DNA of 64,000 bases from Amycolatopsis lurida (GTDB lineage Bacteria; Actinomycetota; Actinomycetes; Mycobacteriales; Pseudonocardiaceae): the NCBI RefSeq assembly GCF_900105055.1, contig NZ_FNTA01000004.1, forward strand, positions 186,001-250,000, read 5' to 3'. The number at the start of each line of letters is the position of its first letter. The first letter of the stretch is position 1. The notes under the pieces are model-generated. The model saw only the letters and a list, made by a program, of their open reading frames with translations, ran no database searches and had not been told where the DNA came from. The translations under genes were made by a program, and so were the position numbers. This document shows, one piece after another, positions 34,659 through 43,584 of the stretch.

Positions 34659-35834
34659 TCACGACCGACCCGACAGGGCTTTGCCCAGCCTCCGCAGCCC
34701 TTCGGCGATCGTCTCCGGCGTGTGCGTGGCGAACGACAGCCGCAACGCCGACCGATCCGGCTCACCCACCTGGAACGCCGAGCCGGGCACGAAAGCGACG
34801 TCCTGCCGCAGCGCCTCGGGAAGCAGCCGGTCCGTATCCGCGCCGCGGGGAAGGACGACCCAGACGAACATCCCGCCGTCCGGGTCCGTCCACGTCGTAC
34901 CGGGCGGGGTGATCGCGGGCAGTTCGGCCAGCATCGCGTCACGGCGCACGCGGTACGTCGCGCACAGCTTCCGCACGTGCGCGTCGAGATCCGCGACGGC
35001 CAGGTACTCGGCCGCGGCCGCCTGGTCGACGGTCGAGCTGTGCAGATCCGTCGCCTGTTTGAGGATCGTGACGCGGCGCAGCAGTTCCCTCGGCGCCCGC
35101 AACCAGCCCAGCCGCATGCCCGGCGCGATCACCTTCGAAAAGGAGCCGAGATAGATCGTGCGCCCGGCGAGCTCGGGACGGGCCGACAGCGGTTCCTCGC
35201 GTTCGCCGCGATACCGAAGCTCGTGGTACGGATCGTCCTCGACGAGCCAGAACCCGTGACGAGCGATCACTTCCGCGAGCGCGCGGCGCCGCTCCGGGCC
35301 GATCGTGCGCCCGGAGGGATTCGAGAACGTCGGGACGAGATACAGCAAGGCCGGCCGTTCCCTGGTCGCGATCTCGTCCAGCGCGGCAGGGTCGATCCCT
35401 TCCATGTCACCGGGAACGGGCACGACGCGTGCATCGGCGAGCTGGAAGCATTGCAGCGCGGACAGGTACACCGGTTCTTCCACCAGCACGGTGGCGCCGG
35501 GGTCGAGCAACGCTGTGCTCAGCAGTTGCAGGCCCTGCTGCGAACCCGTGGTGATCAGCAGATCGTCCACAGTGGTCGTGACCCCGCGACCGGACAGCCG
35601 CCGCGCGAGCAGCTCGCGCAGCCGTGGATTCCCTTCGGTGGGCGAATACTGCAACGCGGACCTGTCAGCGAGTGCCCGGTCGAAGGCGGCGCGGAGGCCA
35701 TCCACATCGAACAGTTCCGGCGCGGGCATCCCACCGGCGAACGAGATCACGCCGGGGCGGGCGGTGAGCGCGAGCAGGTCGCGCACGGGAGAACTGGTGA
35801 CGCCGTCCATACGACGGGCCAGGGGAAGAGACAT
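34659..35834 (-). CDS. PLP-dependent class I/II aminotransferase (2-aminoadipate aminotransferase-like)
   Basis: The product (391 aa) is a fold-type I aminotransferase. PLP contacts are visible as TTGSQQGLQLL, VPTFSNPSGRT (Asn), EDDPYHELRY (Asp and Tyr) and the Schiff-base Lys in GSFSKVIAPGMRLGW; the substrate-carboxylate Arg is in ALRLSF. It matches LysN/KAT-like enzymes and the catalytic domain of MocR regulators, but has no DNA-binding domain. The ATG at 35834 has GAGGAG upstream. Reaction: amino-group transfer from an amino acid to 2-oxoglutarate; the true substrate is not evident. Confidence 0.9.
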   Translation of the reverse strand: MSLPLARRMDGVTSSPVRDLLALTARPGVISFAGGMPAPELFDVDGLRAAFDRALADRSALQYSPTEGNPRLRELLARRLSGRGVTTTVDDLLITTGSQQGLQLLSTALLDPGATVLVEEPVYLSALQCFQLADARVVPVPGDMEGIDPAALDEIATRERPALLYLVPTFSNPSGRTIGPERRRALAEVIARHGFWLVEDDPYHELRYRGEREEPLSARPELAGRTIYLGSFSKVIAPGMRLGWLRAPRELLRRVTILKQATDLHSSTVDQAAAAEYLAVADLDAHVRKLCATYRVRRDAMLAELPAITPPGTTWTDPDGGMFVWVVLPRGADTDRLLPEALRQDVAFVPGSAFQVGEPDRSALRLSFATHTPETIAEGLRRLGKALSGRS

Positions 35835-35899
35835 GAAGGCTCCTCGGGAGAAACGTGCGGCTCCAGTGCAGCAGCCGGGGGTCTCCCGCGCGAGCAAGC

Positions 35900-35921
35900 A
35901 ACTGCCGCCACGATAGCAGTT
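35900..35921. promoter_or_regulatory. Inverted repeat in the aminotransferase/tautomerase divergent promoter
   Basis: AACTGC and GCAGTT flank a 10-base spacer midway between two divergent genes. Spacing of one helical turn per half site fits a dimeric repressor covering both promoters. No regulator gene is adjacent, so the binder is unknown. Confidence 0.35.
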
Positions 35922-35944
35922 TCGCCTGCCCTAGGCTTGTCCTC

Positions 35945-36295
35945 GTGCCTCTCGTGGAAATCACCTACGCGCCCCACCTTCCCGAAGCCAAGCTGCGCGA
36001 ACTCGGCTCGGTTCTGCCGCATCTCGTGTCCGTCGCGGTGGAATGCCCCGAGGAGCCCTACGACGGCGACCTCCAGCCAGGCGACGTGGAACTGCGTTTC
36101 CGGACACCGGGACCGTTCGACCGCTTCGGACTCGACCTCCTGGTGGAGGTCCGGTCGAAGTGGTTCCCGAGCCGGGCGGACAACCGCCAGGAGCGAGTGG
36201 ACCTGCTGCGCACGAGCATCGAATCCGCGACCGGGATCGACGACGTCGGCGTGTACCTCTCGCTGCCCGTCGCGGCTTGGTCGCAGTCGGACTAG
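35945..36295 (+). CDS. Tautomerase-superfamily-like small protein
   Basis: The product is 116 aa. After the initiator the sequence is Pro-Leu-Val-Glu-Ile-Thr-Tyr, the N-terminal Pro pattern of tautomerases (4-oxalocrotonate tautomerase and MIF folds), where Pro-1 is the catalytic base. Later parts (FGLDLLVEVRSKWFPSRADNR, SATGIDDVGVYLSLP) fit a second beta-alpha-beta unit. The GTG at 35945 has TAGGCT exactly 7 bases upstream and no ribosome-binding site, suggesting a leaderless message. The reaction is unknown. The stop shares CTAG with the stop of the convergent oxidase. Confidence 0.6.
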   Translation: MPLVEITYAPHLPEAKLRELGSVLPHLVSVAVECPEEPYDGDLQPGDVELRFRTPGPFDRFGLDLLVEVRSKWFPSRADNRQERVDLLRTSIESATGIDDVGVYLSLPVAAWSQSD

Positions 36296-37533
36296 CTCTC
36301 CCTTAGCACGTGCCGCCGGACGAACGGGTTCCGGAACTTGCCGCCCGGGTCCAGGCCGTCGGCGAGCGCCCGGAAATCGGGCAGCTTCGGGTAGTCCGCC
36401 GCGCGGTGGAAGAGCTTCCCCCAGTGCGGCCGGACGTCGAACGGTGCCAGCCGCTCCTCCATGACGGGCAGCAGCTCGCGGACTGCCTTCTCGTCCGGCA
36501 GCCACGTGAAGTGCAGCGCCAGCCGGTCGCCGCCCTGGAACGGGCTGAGCCACAGCTCGTCCCCCGCGACCGTGCGGATCTCAGACGTGAGCAGGACGGG
36601 CGCCAGCCGGTGCCCGAGTTCGCGCATCGCCTCCATCGCCTCGACGGCGTGCCGGATGGGCACGAAGTACTCGGTCTGGAGTTCGTTCCCGATGCTGGGC
36701 GTGAAGTCCAGGCGGAAATGCGGGATCCGTTCGTGCCACGGCCCGGTGACGCCGAGCTGTCGCGTGCAGTTGTCCGCCGGGATGCCCGCCGCGTGAGCCG
36801 GATGCCGCGGCCCGTCCGCCGCCGTCGCGCCGAAGAAGTCAGCGCCCGGCTGTCCCGGCCCTTTGACCCAGACCTGGTCGACCTCGTCGCGGGCCCAGTT
36901 CGTGAACAGGCTGACGCTGTGACCGGCGTCCTGGATCTCGTCGAAGTGCTCGTACACCGATTCCCATGCCAGGCCGTCGAAGACGTCCTGGCGGAGGTCG
37001 AACGACGGCACGAGGTCCAGGGTCAGCCGGGTCACCACACCCAGCGCGCCGAGGCCGACGACCACGCCGTCGTGCCGGGAGAACGTCTTCAGCTCACCGT
37101 CGGCGGCCACCAGCTCCAAACCGGACACCACCGACGCCAGGCTCTGGTTACGCCGCCCGGAGCCGTGGGTCGCCGTCGCGACGGTGCCCGCCACCGTGCA
37201 ATGCGGCAGCGAAGCGAGGTTGGCCAGCGCGAACCCGGCCGCGTGTACCTGGACGGCGATGTCGCCGTAGCGGGCCGCCGCGGGCACCGAGACCGTCGAT
37301 GACTCCGCGTCGAGGACGACGTCCATGTCGAGCGCGGACAGATCGAGCTGGACACCACCCGGGCAGTCCGCGATGTCGTTGAAACAGTGCCCACTGCCGA
37401 GCGGCTTGACCGCGGGCGCTCCGGCCACGGCGTCCTGGATCTGCTCGACGGTGCGAGGGCGGAAGATCCGTTCCGCGGTGAAGGTCTGATTTCCCGCCCA
37501 GTTCGTCTCGCGCACCAGGCCCAGACTACCCAC
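36292..37533 (-). CDS. aldO: FAD-dependent alditol (xylitol/sorbitol) oxidase
   Basis: The product (413 aa) strongly resembles Streptomyces AldO: NWAGNQTF near the start, LGSGHCFNDIA with the His that carries covalent FAD, SLPHCTVAGTVATATHGSG, LGALGVVT, VSLFTNWARD, GPWHERIPHFRLDFTPS, and the C-terminal ALDGLDPGGKFRNPFV-type ending. It oxidises terminal hydroxyls of sugar alcohols with O2, giving aldose and H2O2. No signal peptide is seen, so it should be cytosolic. GTG at 37533 or 37515 may start it. It stands alone on this strand. Confidence 0.88.
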   Translation of the reverse strand: MGSLGLVRETNWAGNQTFTAERIFRPRTVEQIQDAVAGAPAVKPLGSGHCFNDIADCPGGVQLDLSALDMDVVLDAESSTVSVPAAARYGDIAVQVHAAGFALANLASLPHCTVAGTVATATHGSGRRNQSLASVVSGLELVAADGELKTFSRHDGVVVGLGALGVVTRLTLDLVPSFDLRQDVFDGLAWESVYEHFDEIQDAGHSVSLFTNWARDEVDQVWVKGPGQPGADFFGATAADGPRHPAHAAGIPADNCTRQLGVTGPWHERIPHFRLDFTPSIGNELQTEYFVPIRHAVEAMEAMRELGHRLAPVLLTSEIRTVAGDELWLSPFQGGDRLALHFTWLPDEKAVRELLPVMEERLAPFDVRPHWGKLFHRAADYPKLPDFRALADGLDPGGKFRNPFVRRHVLRES

Positions 37534-37596
37534 GCTAGATTGCCGAGGTCGGCTTCACGCGGAGGAGGGTTCGCACTGACGGGCATTACGGGCGAA

Positions 37597-38838
37597 ATGG
37601 TGTCCATCGCGCTTTTGCTGGTGGTCCTGGCCTTCGCGGTGATCCGGCCACGCGGTCTTCCGGAAGCGGTCGCCGCCGTCCCCGCCGCGGTGATCGTCCT
37701 GGCGGCCGGAGCGATCTCGTTCTCCGACGCTCTCGACGAGGTGGCCAGGCTCGCCCCGGTCGTCGGCTTTCTCGCCGCCGTACTCGTCCTGGCCAAAATG
37801 TGCGACGACGAAGGACTGTTCCAGGCGGCGGGGACGCTCATGGCGCGGTTCAGCCGGGGACGGCCGCAACGGCTGCTGCCGGCGGTGTTCGTCGTCGCCG
37901 CGGCGGTCACCGTGGTGCTCAGCCTCGACGCCACCGTCGTCCTCCTGACCCCGGTCGTGTTCGCCACCGCCGCGCGGATGGGCGCGCGGGCCAAACCGCA
38001 CGCCTACGCCTGCACGCATCTGGCGAACTCGGCCTCGTTGCTGCTGCCGGTGTCCAATCTGACCAATCTGCTCGCCGTCGCCGCGACCGGGATCTCGTTC
38101 CTGCGGTTCACCGCGCTGATGACCTTGCCCTGGCTCGCGGCGGTGCTCACCGAATACGTGGTGTTCCGCCGGTTCTTCGCCACCGACCTGGCGGCCCGGC
38201 CACGAGGCGGGAATGCGGTCCCGGACGGCAAGGTCCCGGCGTTCGTCCTCGTCGTGCTGGTCCTGACGCTGGCCGGGTTCGTGGTCACGTCGCTGCTGGA
38301 CATCAGCCCCGCGTGGGCCGCGTTCGCCGGGGCCGCCGTCCTGGCGTGCCGCGCCCTCGTGCGGAGGCGGACCTCGCCCGCCGCGATCGTGCGGTCGGCG
38401 AGCATCCCCTTCGTCGCTTTCGTGCTCGCGCTGGCGATCGTGGTCCGCGCCGTCGTCGACAACGGACTGGACGAGGCGCTCAGTCACCTGGTGCCGACTT
38501 CCACCTCGTTCCTCGCCTTGCTCGGCGCCGCCGCGGTGGCGGCCGTACTCGCCAACCTGATCAACAACCTGCCCGCCGTGCTCGTGCTGCTGCCGCTCGC
38601 CGCCGCCGGCGGCGGGACACCGGTGGTGCTGGCCGTGCTGATCGGGGTCAACCTCGGGCCGAACCTGACCTACGTCGGTTCGCTGGCGACGCTGTTGTGG
38701 CGGCGGATCCTGCACCGGCACGACACTCGCGCCGAGCTGGGCGAGTTCACCCGGCTGGGGCTGCTCACCGTCCCGGCGTCCATCGTGCTCGCCGTCGGCG
38801 GGCTGTGGCTCGGGCTGGTCCTGACTTCCACTCAGTGA
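37597..38838 (+). CDS. ArsB/NhaD-family ion transporter (SLC13-like)
   Basis: The product (about 413 aa) has ten to twelve hydrophobic helices and the ion-transporter superfamily signatures SLDATVVLLTPVVFATA, NSASLLLPVSNLTNLLA and NLINNLPAVLVLLPLAA. Candidate cargoes are arsenite, Na+/H+ or a dicarboxylate; the sequence does not decide. The GGAGGAGGG at 37561-37569 is 27 bases before the ATG but only 6 before an in-frame CTG at 37576, so a CTG start adding seven residues is possible. No arsR or arsenate reductase gene is adjacent. Confidence 0.8.
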   Translation: MVSIALLLVVLAFAVIRPRGLPEAVAAVPAAVIVLAAGAISFSDALDEVARLAPVVGFLAAVLVLAKMCDDEGLFQAAGTLMARFSRGRPQRLLPAVFVVAAAVTVVLSLDATVVLLTPVVFATAARMGARAKPHAYACTHLANSASLLLPVSNLTNLLAVAATGISFLRFTALMTLPWLAAVLTEYVVFRRFFATDLAARPRGGNAVPDGKVPAFVLVVLVLTLAGFVVTSLLDISPAWAAFAGAAVLACRALVRRRTSPAAIVRSASIPFVAFVLALAIVVRAVVDNGLDEALSHLVPTSTSFLALLGAAAVAAVLANLINNLPAVLVLLPLAAAGGGTPVVLAVLIGVNLGPNLTYVGSLATLLWRRILHRHDTRAELGEFTRLGLLTVPASIVLAVGGLWLGLVLTSTQ

Positions 38839-38850
38839 GAGCATGGGCGC

Positions 38851-39621
38851 ATGCCCGGGAACCTGTCGGCACCCGGCGCCAGCGTCACGTCGCGGGCGTT
38901 CGCGCTGCTCGGCGCCTTCGACATCGATCATCGCGAGCTGTCGCTGACCGAACTCGCGCATCGAGCAGGCCTGCCCCTGCCCACCGCGCACCGGCTCGCG
39001 CGCGAACTCGTGGGCCTGGGCGCGCTGGAGCGGCGCGAAGACCGGTACGCCGTCGGCAGGCGCCTGTGGGACCTCGGGCTGCTCGCGCCCGTCCAGTTCG
39101 GACTGCGGCAGGTCGCCGCCCCCTTCCTCCAGGATCTCTACGGCGCGACCGGTGCCACCGTGCACCTCGGCGAACGTGACGGTGACCAGGTGCTCTACCT
39201 CGACCGGCTGTCCGGGAACGCGTCCGTGCCGGTGGTCAGCCGGATCGGCGGACGGCTGCCGCTGCACGCCACCGGGATCGGGAAGGTCCTGCTGGCCTGG
39301 GCACCTGAGGACGTTCAGCGGCAAGTGCTCGCCTCGCTGACCCGCGTCACGCCGTACACCATCACGCAGCCCGGCCGCCTGCGGGAACAATTGCGCCGGG
39401 TCCGGCGGGAGGGTCACGCGCAGACCGTCGAGGAGATGAGCCGGGGCGCGTGCTCGGTCGCCGTGCCGATCAGGCCGTCGGGTGGCGACGTCGTCGCAGC
39501 GCTCGGACTGGTCGTCCCTGATCTGAGCCGCGGCCGGGCCCGGCTGATCTCCGCGCTCCAGGTCGCGGCCGCCGGAATCGGCCGAAGCCTGCGAGTTTCA
39601 CTGAGTGGAAGCGACCGCTAG
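38851..39621 (+). CDS. IclR-family transcriptional regulator
   Basis: The product (256 aa) has an N-terminal winged helix-turn-helix (residues about 15-75, LSLTELAHRAGLPLPTAHRLARELVGLGALERREDRYAVG) and the IclR effector domain (GATVHLGERDGDQVLYLDRL, LPLHATGIGKVLLAWAP, SRGACSVAVPI). It lies 32 bases upstream of pobA in the same direction. IclR proteins such as PobR and PcaR control aromatic-acid genes, so control of pobA is a reasonable inference. It begins 12 bases after the transporter stop and may be cotranscribed with it. Confidence 0.88.
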   Translation: MPGNLSAPGASVTSRAFALLGAFDIDHRELSLTELAHRAGLPLPTAHRLARELVGLGALERREDRYAVGRRLWDLGLLAPVQFGLRQVAAPFLQDLYGATGATVHLGERDGDQVLYLDRLSGNASVPVVSRIGGRLPLHATGIGKVLLAWAPEDVQRQVLASLTRVTPYTITQPGRLREQLRRVRREGHAQTVEEMSRGACSVAVPIRPSGGDVVAALGLVVPDLSRGRARLISALQVAAAGIGRSLRVSLSGSDR

Positions 39622-39653
39622 CGGTTCCACGGCCGCGCGATCAGACTCCGGTC

Positions 39654-40829
39654 ATGCGTACCCCAGTCGCCATCGTCGGCGCCGGCCCGGCCGGACTGCT
39701 CCTGTCGCATCTGCTCGATCTGGCAGGGGTCGAATCGGTGCTCGTCGAGACCCGCTCGCGCGAGTACGTCGAGGCGCGGATCCGAGCGGGCATTCTCGAA
39801 CAATCCACAGTGGACCTTCTTCGGGAGACAGGACTCGGCGAGCGGCTGGACCGCGAAGGAGACGAGCACCGCGGCATCTACCTGCAATGGCCCGAGGAGC
39901 GGCACCACATCGACTTCGTGGACCTGGTGGGCCGAAGCGTCACTGTGTACGGCCAGACCGAGGTGACGAAGGACCTCGGCAGGGCACGTGCGGCGGCAGG
40001 GCAGCAGATCCACTACGAAGTCACCGACACCGCCGTACACGACATCGAGACCGAGCGGCCGTACGTCACCTTCACCGACGCGGACGGCGCACAGCAGCGG
40101 CTGGACGCCGACGTCGTCGTCGGCTGCGACGGCTCCTTCGGTCCCTGCCGCACCGCGATCCCCGACGCCGTGAAGCAGACTTGGGAACGCACCTACCCGT
40201 ACTCATGGCTCGGCGTGCTCGCCGACGTCGCCCCGTCGACCGACGAGCTCATCTACGCCTGGCATCCCGACGGTTTCGCCATGCATTCGATGCGCTCGGC
40301 CACCGTCAGCAGGCTCTACCTGCAAGTGCCCAACGGCACCGACATCGGCGCCTGGTCCGACGACCGGATCTGGGAAGCGCTCGCGACCAGGCTCGGCCAC
40401 GGCCAGCACGGCTGGACACTCACGCCGGGGCCGATCACCGACAAGAGTGTGCTGCCCATGCGCAGTTTCGTGCAGCAGCCCCTGCGGCACGGCCGCCTGT
40501 TCCTCGCCGGTGACGCCGCCCATATCGTGCCGCCCACTGGCGCGAAAGGCCTCAACCTCGCCGTCGCCGACGTCGCCCTCCTCGCCCCCGCACTGGCCGC
40601 TTTGGTGCGGGACAAGGATTTCGCGCTCGCCGACGCCTACTCCGACACCGCGCTGCGCCGGGTCTGGCGGTGTACGCACTTCTCGTGGTGGATGACGACG
40701 ATGCTGCACCGATCCGGCGACCCGTTCGACCGGCAGTTGCAGCTTTCGCAGTTGCAGTGGCTGGCGCGGAGCGAGGCAGGACGGGCGGGGTTGGCGGAGA
40801 ACTACGCGGGCTTGCCCATCGGGTTCTGA
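39654..40829 (+). CDS. pobA: 4-hydroxybenzoate 3-monooxygenase
   Basis: The product (391 aa) hydroxylates 4-hydroxybenzoate to protocatechuate with FAD and NAD(P)H. Class A flavoprotein hydroxylase motifs are clear: GAGPAGLLLSHLL, the DG motif VVGCDGSFGPCR, and the second FAD motif LFLAGDAAHIVPPTGAKGLNLA. PobA-type details include ARIRAGILEQ and QTEVTKDL. There is no obvious ribosome-binding site before the ATG at 39654. Its product is the same as that of QsuB encoded convergently downstream, but no protocatechuate ring-cleavage genes are in the window. Confidence 0.93.
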   Translation: MRTPVAIVGAGPAGLLLSHLLDLAGVESVLVETRSREYVEARIRAGILEQSTVDLLRETGLGERLDREGDEHRGIYLQWPEERHHIDFVDLVGRSVTVYGQTEVTKDLGRARAAAGQQIHYEVTDTAVHDIETERPYVTFTDADGAQQRLDADVVVGCDGSFGPCRTAIPDAVKQTWERTYPYSWLGVLADVAPSTDELIYAWHPDGFAMHSMRSATVSRLYLQVPNGTDIGAWSDDRIWEALATRLGHGQHGWTLTPGPITDKSVLPMRSFVQQPLRHGRLFLAGDAAHIVPPTGAKGLNLAVADVALLAPALAALVRDKDFALADAYSDTALRRVWRCTHFSWWMTTMLHRSGDPFDRQLQLSQLQWLARSEAGRAGLAENYAGLPIGF

Positions 40830-40871
40830 TCCCCGCTCGGGCACTGCCGCGGCCCCGGCCGGAAACGAGCT

Positions 40872-42635
40872 TCACCGCGCCAGACTGAGCCGCCGTTCCC
40901 GATGCGCGGTCATGTACACCGGCGTGTTCACCACCCCGTACCCGCGATACCCGCCGATCCGTTGGACGACCTCGAAGAACACGCGCGATCCGACCAGTTC
41001 GGTGCAGAAGTGCAGGAACTCGCCGGACGGGTCCCGGTCGTACAGCACCGAATTCTCCCGCAGCGCGGCCGAAAACGGCAGATCGAATCGCGCGTCGAGG
41101 TCGTCGTAGTAGTTCCCGGGGATCGAAAGCAGGGGCGCGCCCGCCTCCCTCATGGCCCCCGCGACAGCGATCGCGTCGTCGCAACCGAGAGCGATGTGTT
41201 GCGGCGAAGGCACTCCCGGCGCCCACTCCCCTCGCCGCACCAGGGCACTGTCCAAGGTGAGGCGGACGTCCCGGTTCCCGACCGCCCGGCTGCGCACGAG
41301 CCCGAACGGCGCCGCGAATTCGGCCACCGGCTCGGGCCGCAGGCCGAGCACCGAACGGTAGAACAGCGTCGCCTCGTCGAAGTGGTCGAAAGGCTGGGTC
41401 AGGGCGACGTGGTCGATGCCGGTGATCCCCATCCCGGCCGGGGCCGCTCCGGTGGGAACGAAGTCGCGAAGCCATTCTTCGTCGCCACAGAAGAAGATCT
41501 CGGTCCCGTCCGGGGCGGCGACGGCGGACAGGTCCGCCTCGTCCGGGCCGTGTTCACGCGGCAGCACGGGTGCGAGCAGAGCCTCGGCGCGCCGTGCCGA
41601 TCCGGCCGGGTTCGCGCTGGTCAGGCCGAGCGCACCGATCGTGCCCTCCGCGGCGGCTTCGTTCACCAACAGCCGCGCCGATCCCTGCTGCCACAGGTGA
41701 ACCGGCTTCGAGCGATGGGTGCCTACGTGTACGAAGCCGAGATCCGCGAGCACGGTGCCCGGAACGGCGAGCTCCGCGAAGGCGTGCCCATCCAGCCGAG
41801 GTGCCTCGGGAACCGCAAGGGCGCCAACGGATTCGCGCAGAGCCACCAGCGATCGCATGGCGTCGACGGCCGCGGGCCACGGATCCGCCTGCCGGAAGAC
41901 GTCGTTGAACACCTCCAGCGAAAGCGGTCCTCGGTAACCCGCCGCCAGGACGTGCCCGGTGAACGTGGCCAGGTCGAACGCGCCCTGTCCGGGGAAGAGC
42001 CGGTGGTGCCTGCTCCAGTGCAGCACGTCCATGTCCAGCAGCGGCGCGTCGGCGAGTTGCAGGAAGAAGATCTTCTCGCCGGGGATCGTCCGGATCGCGC
42101 GGGGATCGCTGCGGCGCGACAGGATGTGGAAGCTGTCGAGGCAGACTCCCAGCGCCGGATGGTCGGCTCGCCGCACGATGCGCCACGCGTGCTCGTAGGT
42201 GTTCACGAACCGGCCCCACGCGAGCGCTTCGTAGGCGACACGGATTCCGCGCGACGCGGCCAGCGAAGCCAGTTCGTGCAGCTGTTCGGCGGCGAGATCG
42301 TCGTCGTCGACGGCGTCGGGCGAGACCGACGAACAGACCAGGACGGTGTCGGCCCCGAGTTCGGCCATGAGGTCGAACTTCCGCCGCGCCCGGCGGAGGT
42401 TCGCGCGGAGCACGTCCGGTGGCACCGCCTCGAAATCGCGGAACGGCTGATAGAGATCGATCGTGAGGCCGAGGCCGGCGCACAGCCGCCGAACCTCCGA
42501 CGGCGTCCGCCGGGACGCGATCAGGTCGTTCTCGAAGATTTCGACGCCGTGGAAACCGGCCGCGGCGGCCGCGGCGAGCTTGTCCTCCAGCGTGCCGGAA
42601 AGGCAGACGGTCGCGATGGCGGTGTCACCGGGCAT
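40872..42635 (-). CDS. qsuB: 3-dehydroshikimate dehydratase with C-terminal HPPD-like domain
   Basis: The product (587 aa) has an N-terminal TIM-barrel dehydratase domain (about 1-275; metal ligands expected in FHGVEIFENDL, YEALAWG, LGVCLDSFHI, LQLAD and LSLEVFND) fused to a C-terminal domain of the 4-hydroxyphenylpyruvate dioxygenase/vicinal-oxygen-chelate fold (ITGIDHVALTQP through FEVVQRIGGYRGYG). This fusion is the QsuB type, which converts 3-dehydroshikimate to protocatechuate. The ATG at 42635 overlaps the qsuD stop by 11 bases. Confidence 0.9.
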   Translation of the reverse strand: MPGDTAIATVCLSGTLEDKLAAAAAAGFHGVEIFENDLIASRRTPSEVRRLCAGLGLTIDLYQPFRDFEAVPPDVLRANLRRARRKFDLMAELGADTVLVCSSVSPDAVDDDDLAAEQLHELASLAASRGIRVAYEALAWGRFVNTYEHAWRIVRRADHPALGVCLDSFHILSRRSDPRAIRTIPGEKIFFLQLADAPLLDMDVLHWSRHHRLFPGQGAFDLATFTGHVLAAGYRGPLSLEVFNDVFRQADPWPAAVDAMRSLVALRESVGALAVPEAPRLDGHAFAELAVPGTVLADLGFVHVGTHRSKPVHLWQQGSARLLVNEAAAEGTIGALGLTSANPAGSARRAEALLAPVLPREHGPDEADLSAVAAPDGTEIFFCGDEEWLRDFVPTGAAPAGMGITGIDHVALTQPFDHFDEATLFYRSVLGLRPEPVAEFAAPFGLVRSRAVGNRDVRLTLDSALVRRGEWAPGVPSPQHIALGCDDAIAVAGAMREAGAPLLSIPGNYYDDLDARFDLPFSAALRENSVLYDRDPSGEFLHFCTELVGSRVFFEVVQRIGGYRGYGVVNTPVYMTAHRERRLSLAR

Positions 42636-43473
42636 GGGCGGGTTTCCCTTCCAGCGCTTCGAAATGCCGGAGCATCCGGTCCGCGTCCGGTTCCGCGCCG
42701 GTGAACAGGCGGAACGAATCCGCAGCCTGGAAGACCACCATCCCGCCGCCGTGCAGCGTCCGGCAACCCCGCTCCCGCGCCTGCTTGAGCAGCGTGGTCT
42801 CCAGCGGCCGGTAGACGATGTCGGCCACCCACATCCCCGGGCGCAGCGACTCGGCGGGAACGGGCGATCCCGGATACGCGGCCATCCCGGTCGGCGTGGC
42901 GTGGACGAGGCCGTCGGCGACACGGACGTCGTCGAGGGAACCGGTCAGGGCCCGGCCGTCGCCGAACCGCCGTCGCAGCGCGGTGACCAGGGTTCCGGCA
43001 CGCGCGGCGTCGACGTCGTGGACGATCAGCCGCCCGGCTCCCAAGGAAAGCAGGGCGTGGGCCACTGCCGCGCCCGCCCCGCCCGCGCCGAGGAGCACGA
43101 CCGTGTCCATTTCGGCGTCCGGGAGGCCCTGGATGAGGTTGCGGGCGAAACCGGTCGCGTCGGTGTTGTGCCCGGTCGCCAGTCCTTCGCGGAACACCAC
43201 CGTGTTCACCGCGCCGAGCGCCGCGGCGTCCGGAGCGACCTCGTCGAGGTACGGCATCACCTGTTGTTTCACCGGATGGGTGATGTTGAGACCGTCGAAG
43301 CCCGCGATCCGCGCGGCGGCCAGCACCTCGCCGATCGGCAGCCTCAGCACGTCGAGGTCGAGCCGCCGGTAGAGATAGCGCAGCCCGAGCTCGTCGGCCT
43401 CCTGTTCGTGCAGCGCCGGGCTCAGCGACGGCCCGATACCGGTACCGGCCAGGCCGATGAGGTAGCTGGTCAC
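42625..43473 (-). CDS. qsuD: Quinate/shikimate dehydrogenase
   Basis: The product (282 aa) is of the AroE/QsuD family and oxidises quinate or shikimate to the 3-dehydro acids. Substrate residues are seen in GPSLSPALHEQE, NITHPVKQQV (catalytic Lys) and NTDATGF; the nucleotide-binding loop is LGAGGAGAAVA, followed by an acidic HDVD that favours NAD+ over NADP+. The GTG at 43473 has GGAGG at 6-base spacing, better than the TTG one codon earlier. An operator for the divergent TetR protein lies immediately upstream. Confidence 0.9.
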   Translation of the reverse strand: MTSYLIGLAGTGIGPSLSPALHEQEADELGLRYLYRRLDLDVLRLPIGEVLAAARIAGFDGLNITHPVKQQVMPYLDEVAPDAAALGAVNTVVFREGLATGHNTDATGFARNLIQGLPDAEMDTVVLLGAGGAGAAVAHALLSLGAGRLIVHDVDAARAGTLVTALRRRFGDGRALTGSLDDVRVADGLVHATPTGMAAYPGSPVPAESLRPGMWVADIVYRPLETTLLKQARERGCRTLHGGGMVVFQAADSFRLFTGAEPDADRMLRHFEALEGKPAHAR

Positions 43474-43486
43474 CAAGATCCTCCGT

Positions 43487-43502
43487 TAATGTACGAACTA
43501 GT
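43487..43502. promoter_or_regulatory. Operator of the quinate/shikimate regulator, qsuD side
   Basis: TAATGTACGAACTAGT lies 14 bases upstream of qsuD and continues into GAGTTCAC, giving a GAACT...AGTTC inverted repeat. The same 16-mer, with one change and in the opposite orientation, lies upstream of the transporter gene at 44277. The intervening TetR-family regulator is the likely binder. Confidence 0.75.
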
Positions 43503-43584
43503 GAGTTCACTGTAGCGCGGACCGGTCGGCACGAGAAGGGCTGCGCTAGAGTGGGGCCTCCACCAGCGGTTCGGAGGGAGTCAG

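Noticed and set aside
37597..38838. Transporter named arsB
   Set aside because: No arsR, arsC or other arsenic gene is nearby, and the ion-transporter superfamily covers many cargoes.
37555..39417. Long minus-strand frame opposite the transporter and IclR genes
   Set aside because: It overlaps two well-recognised genes completely, has low-complexity Gln/Arg/Asp composition and no plausible domain.
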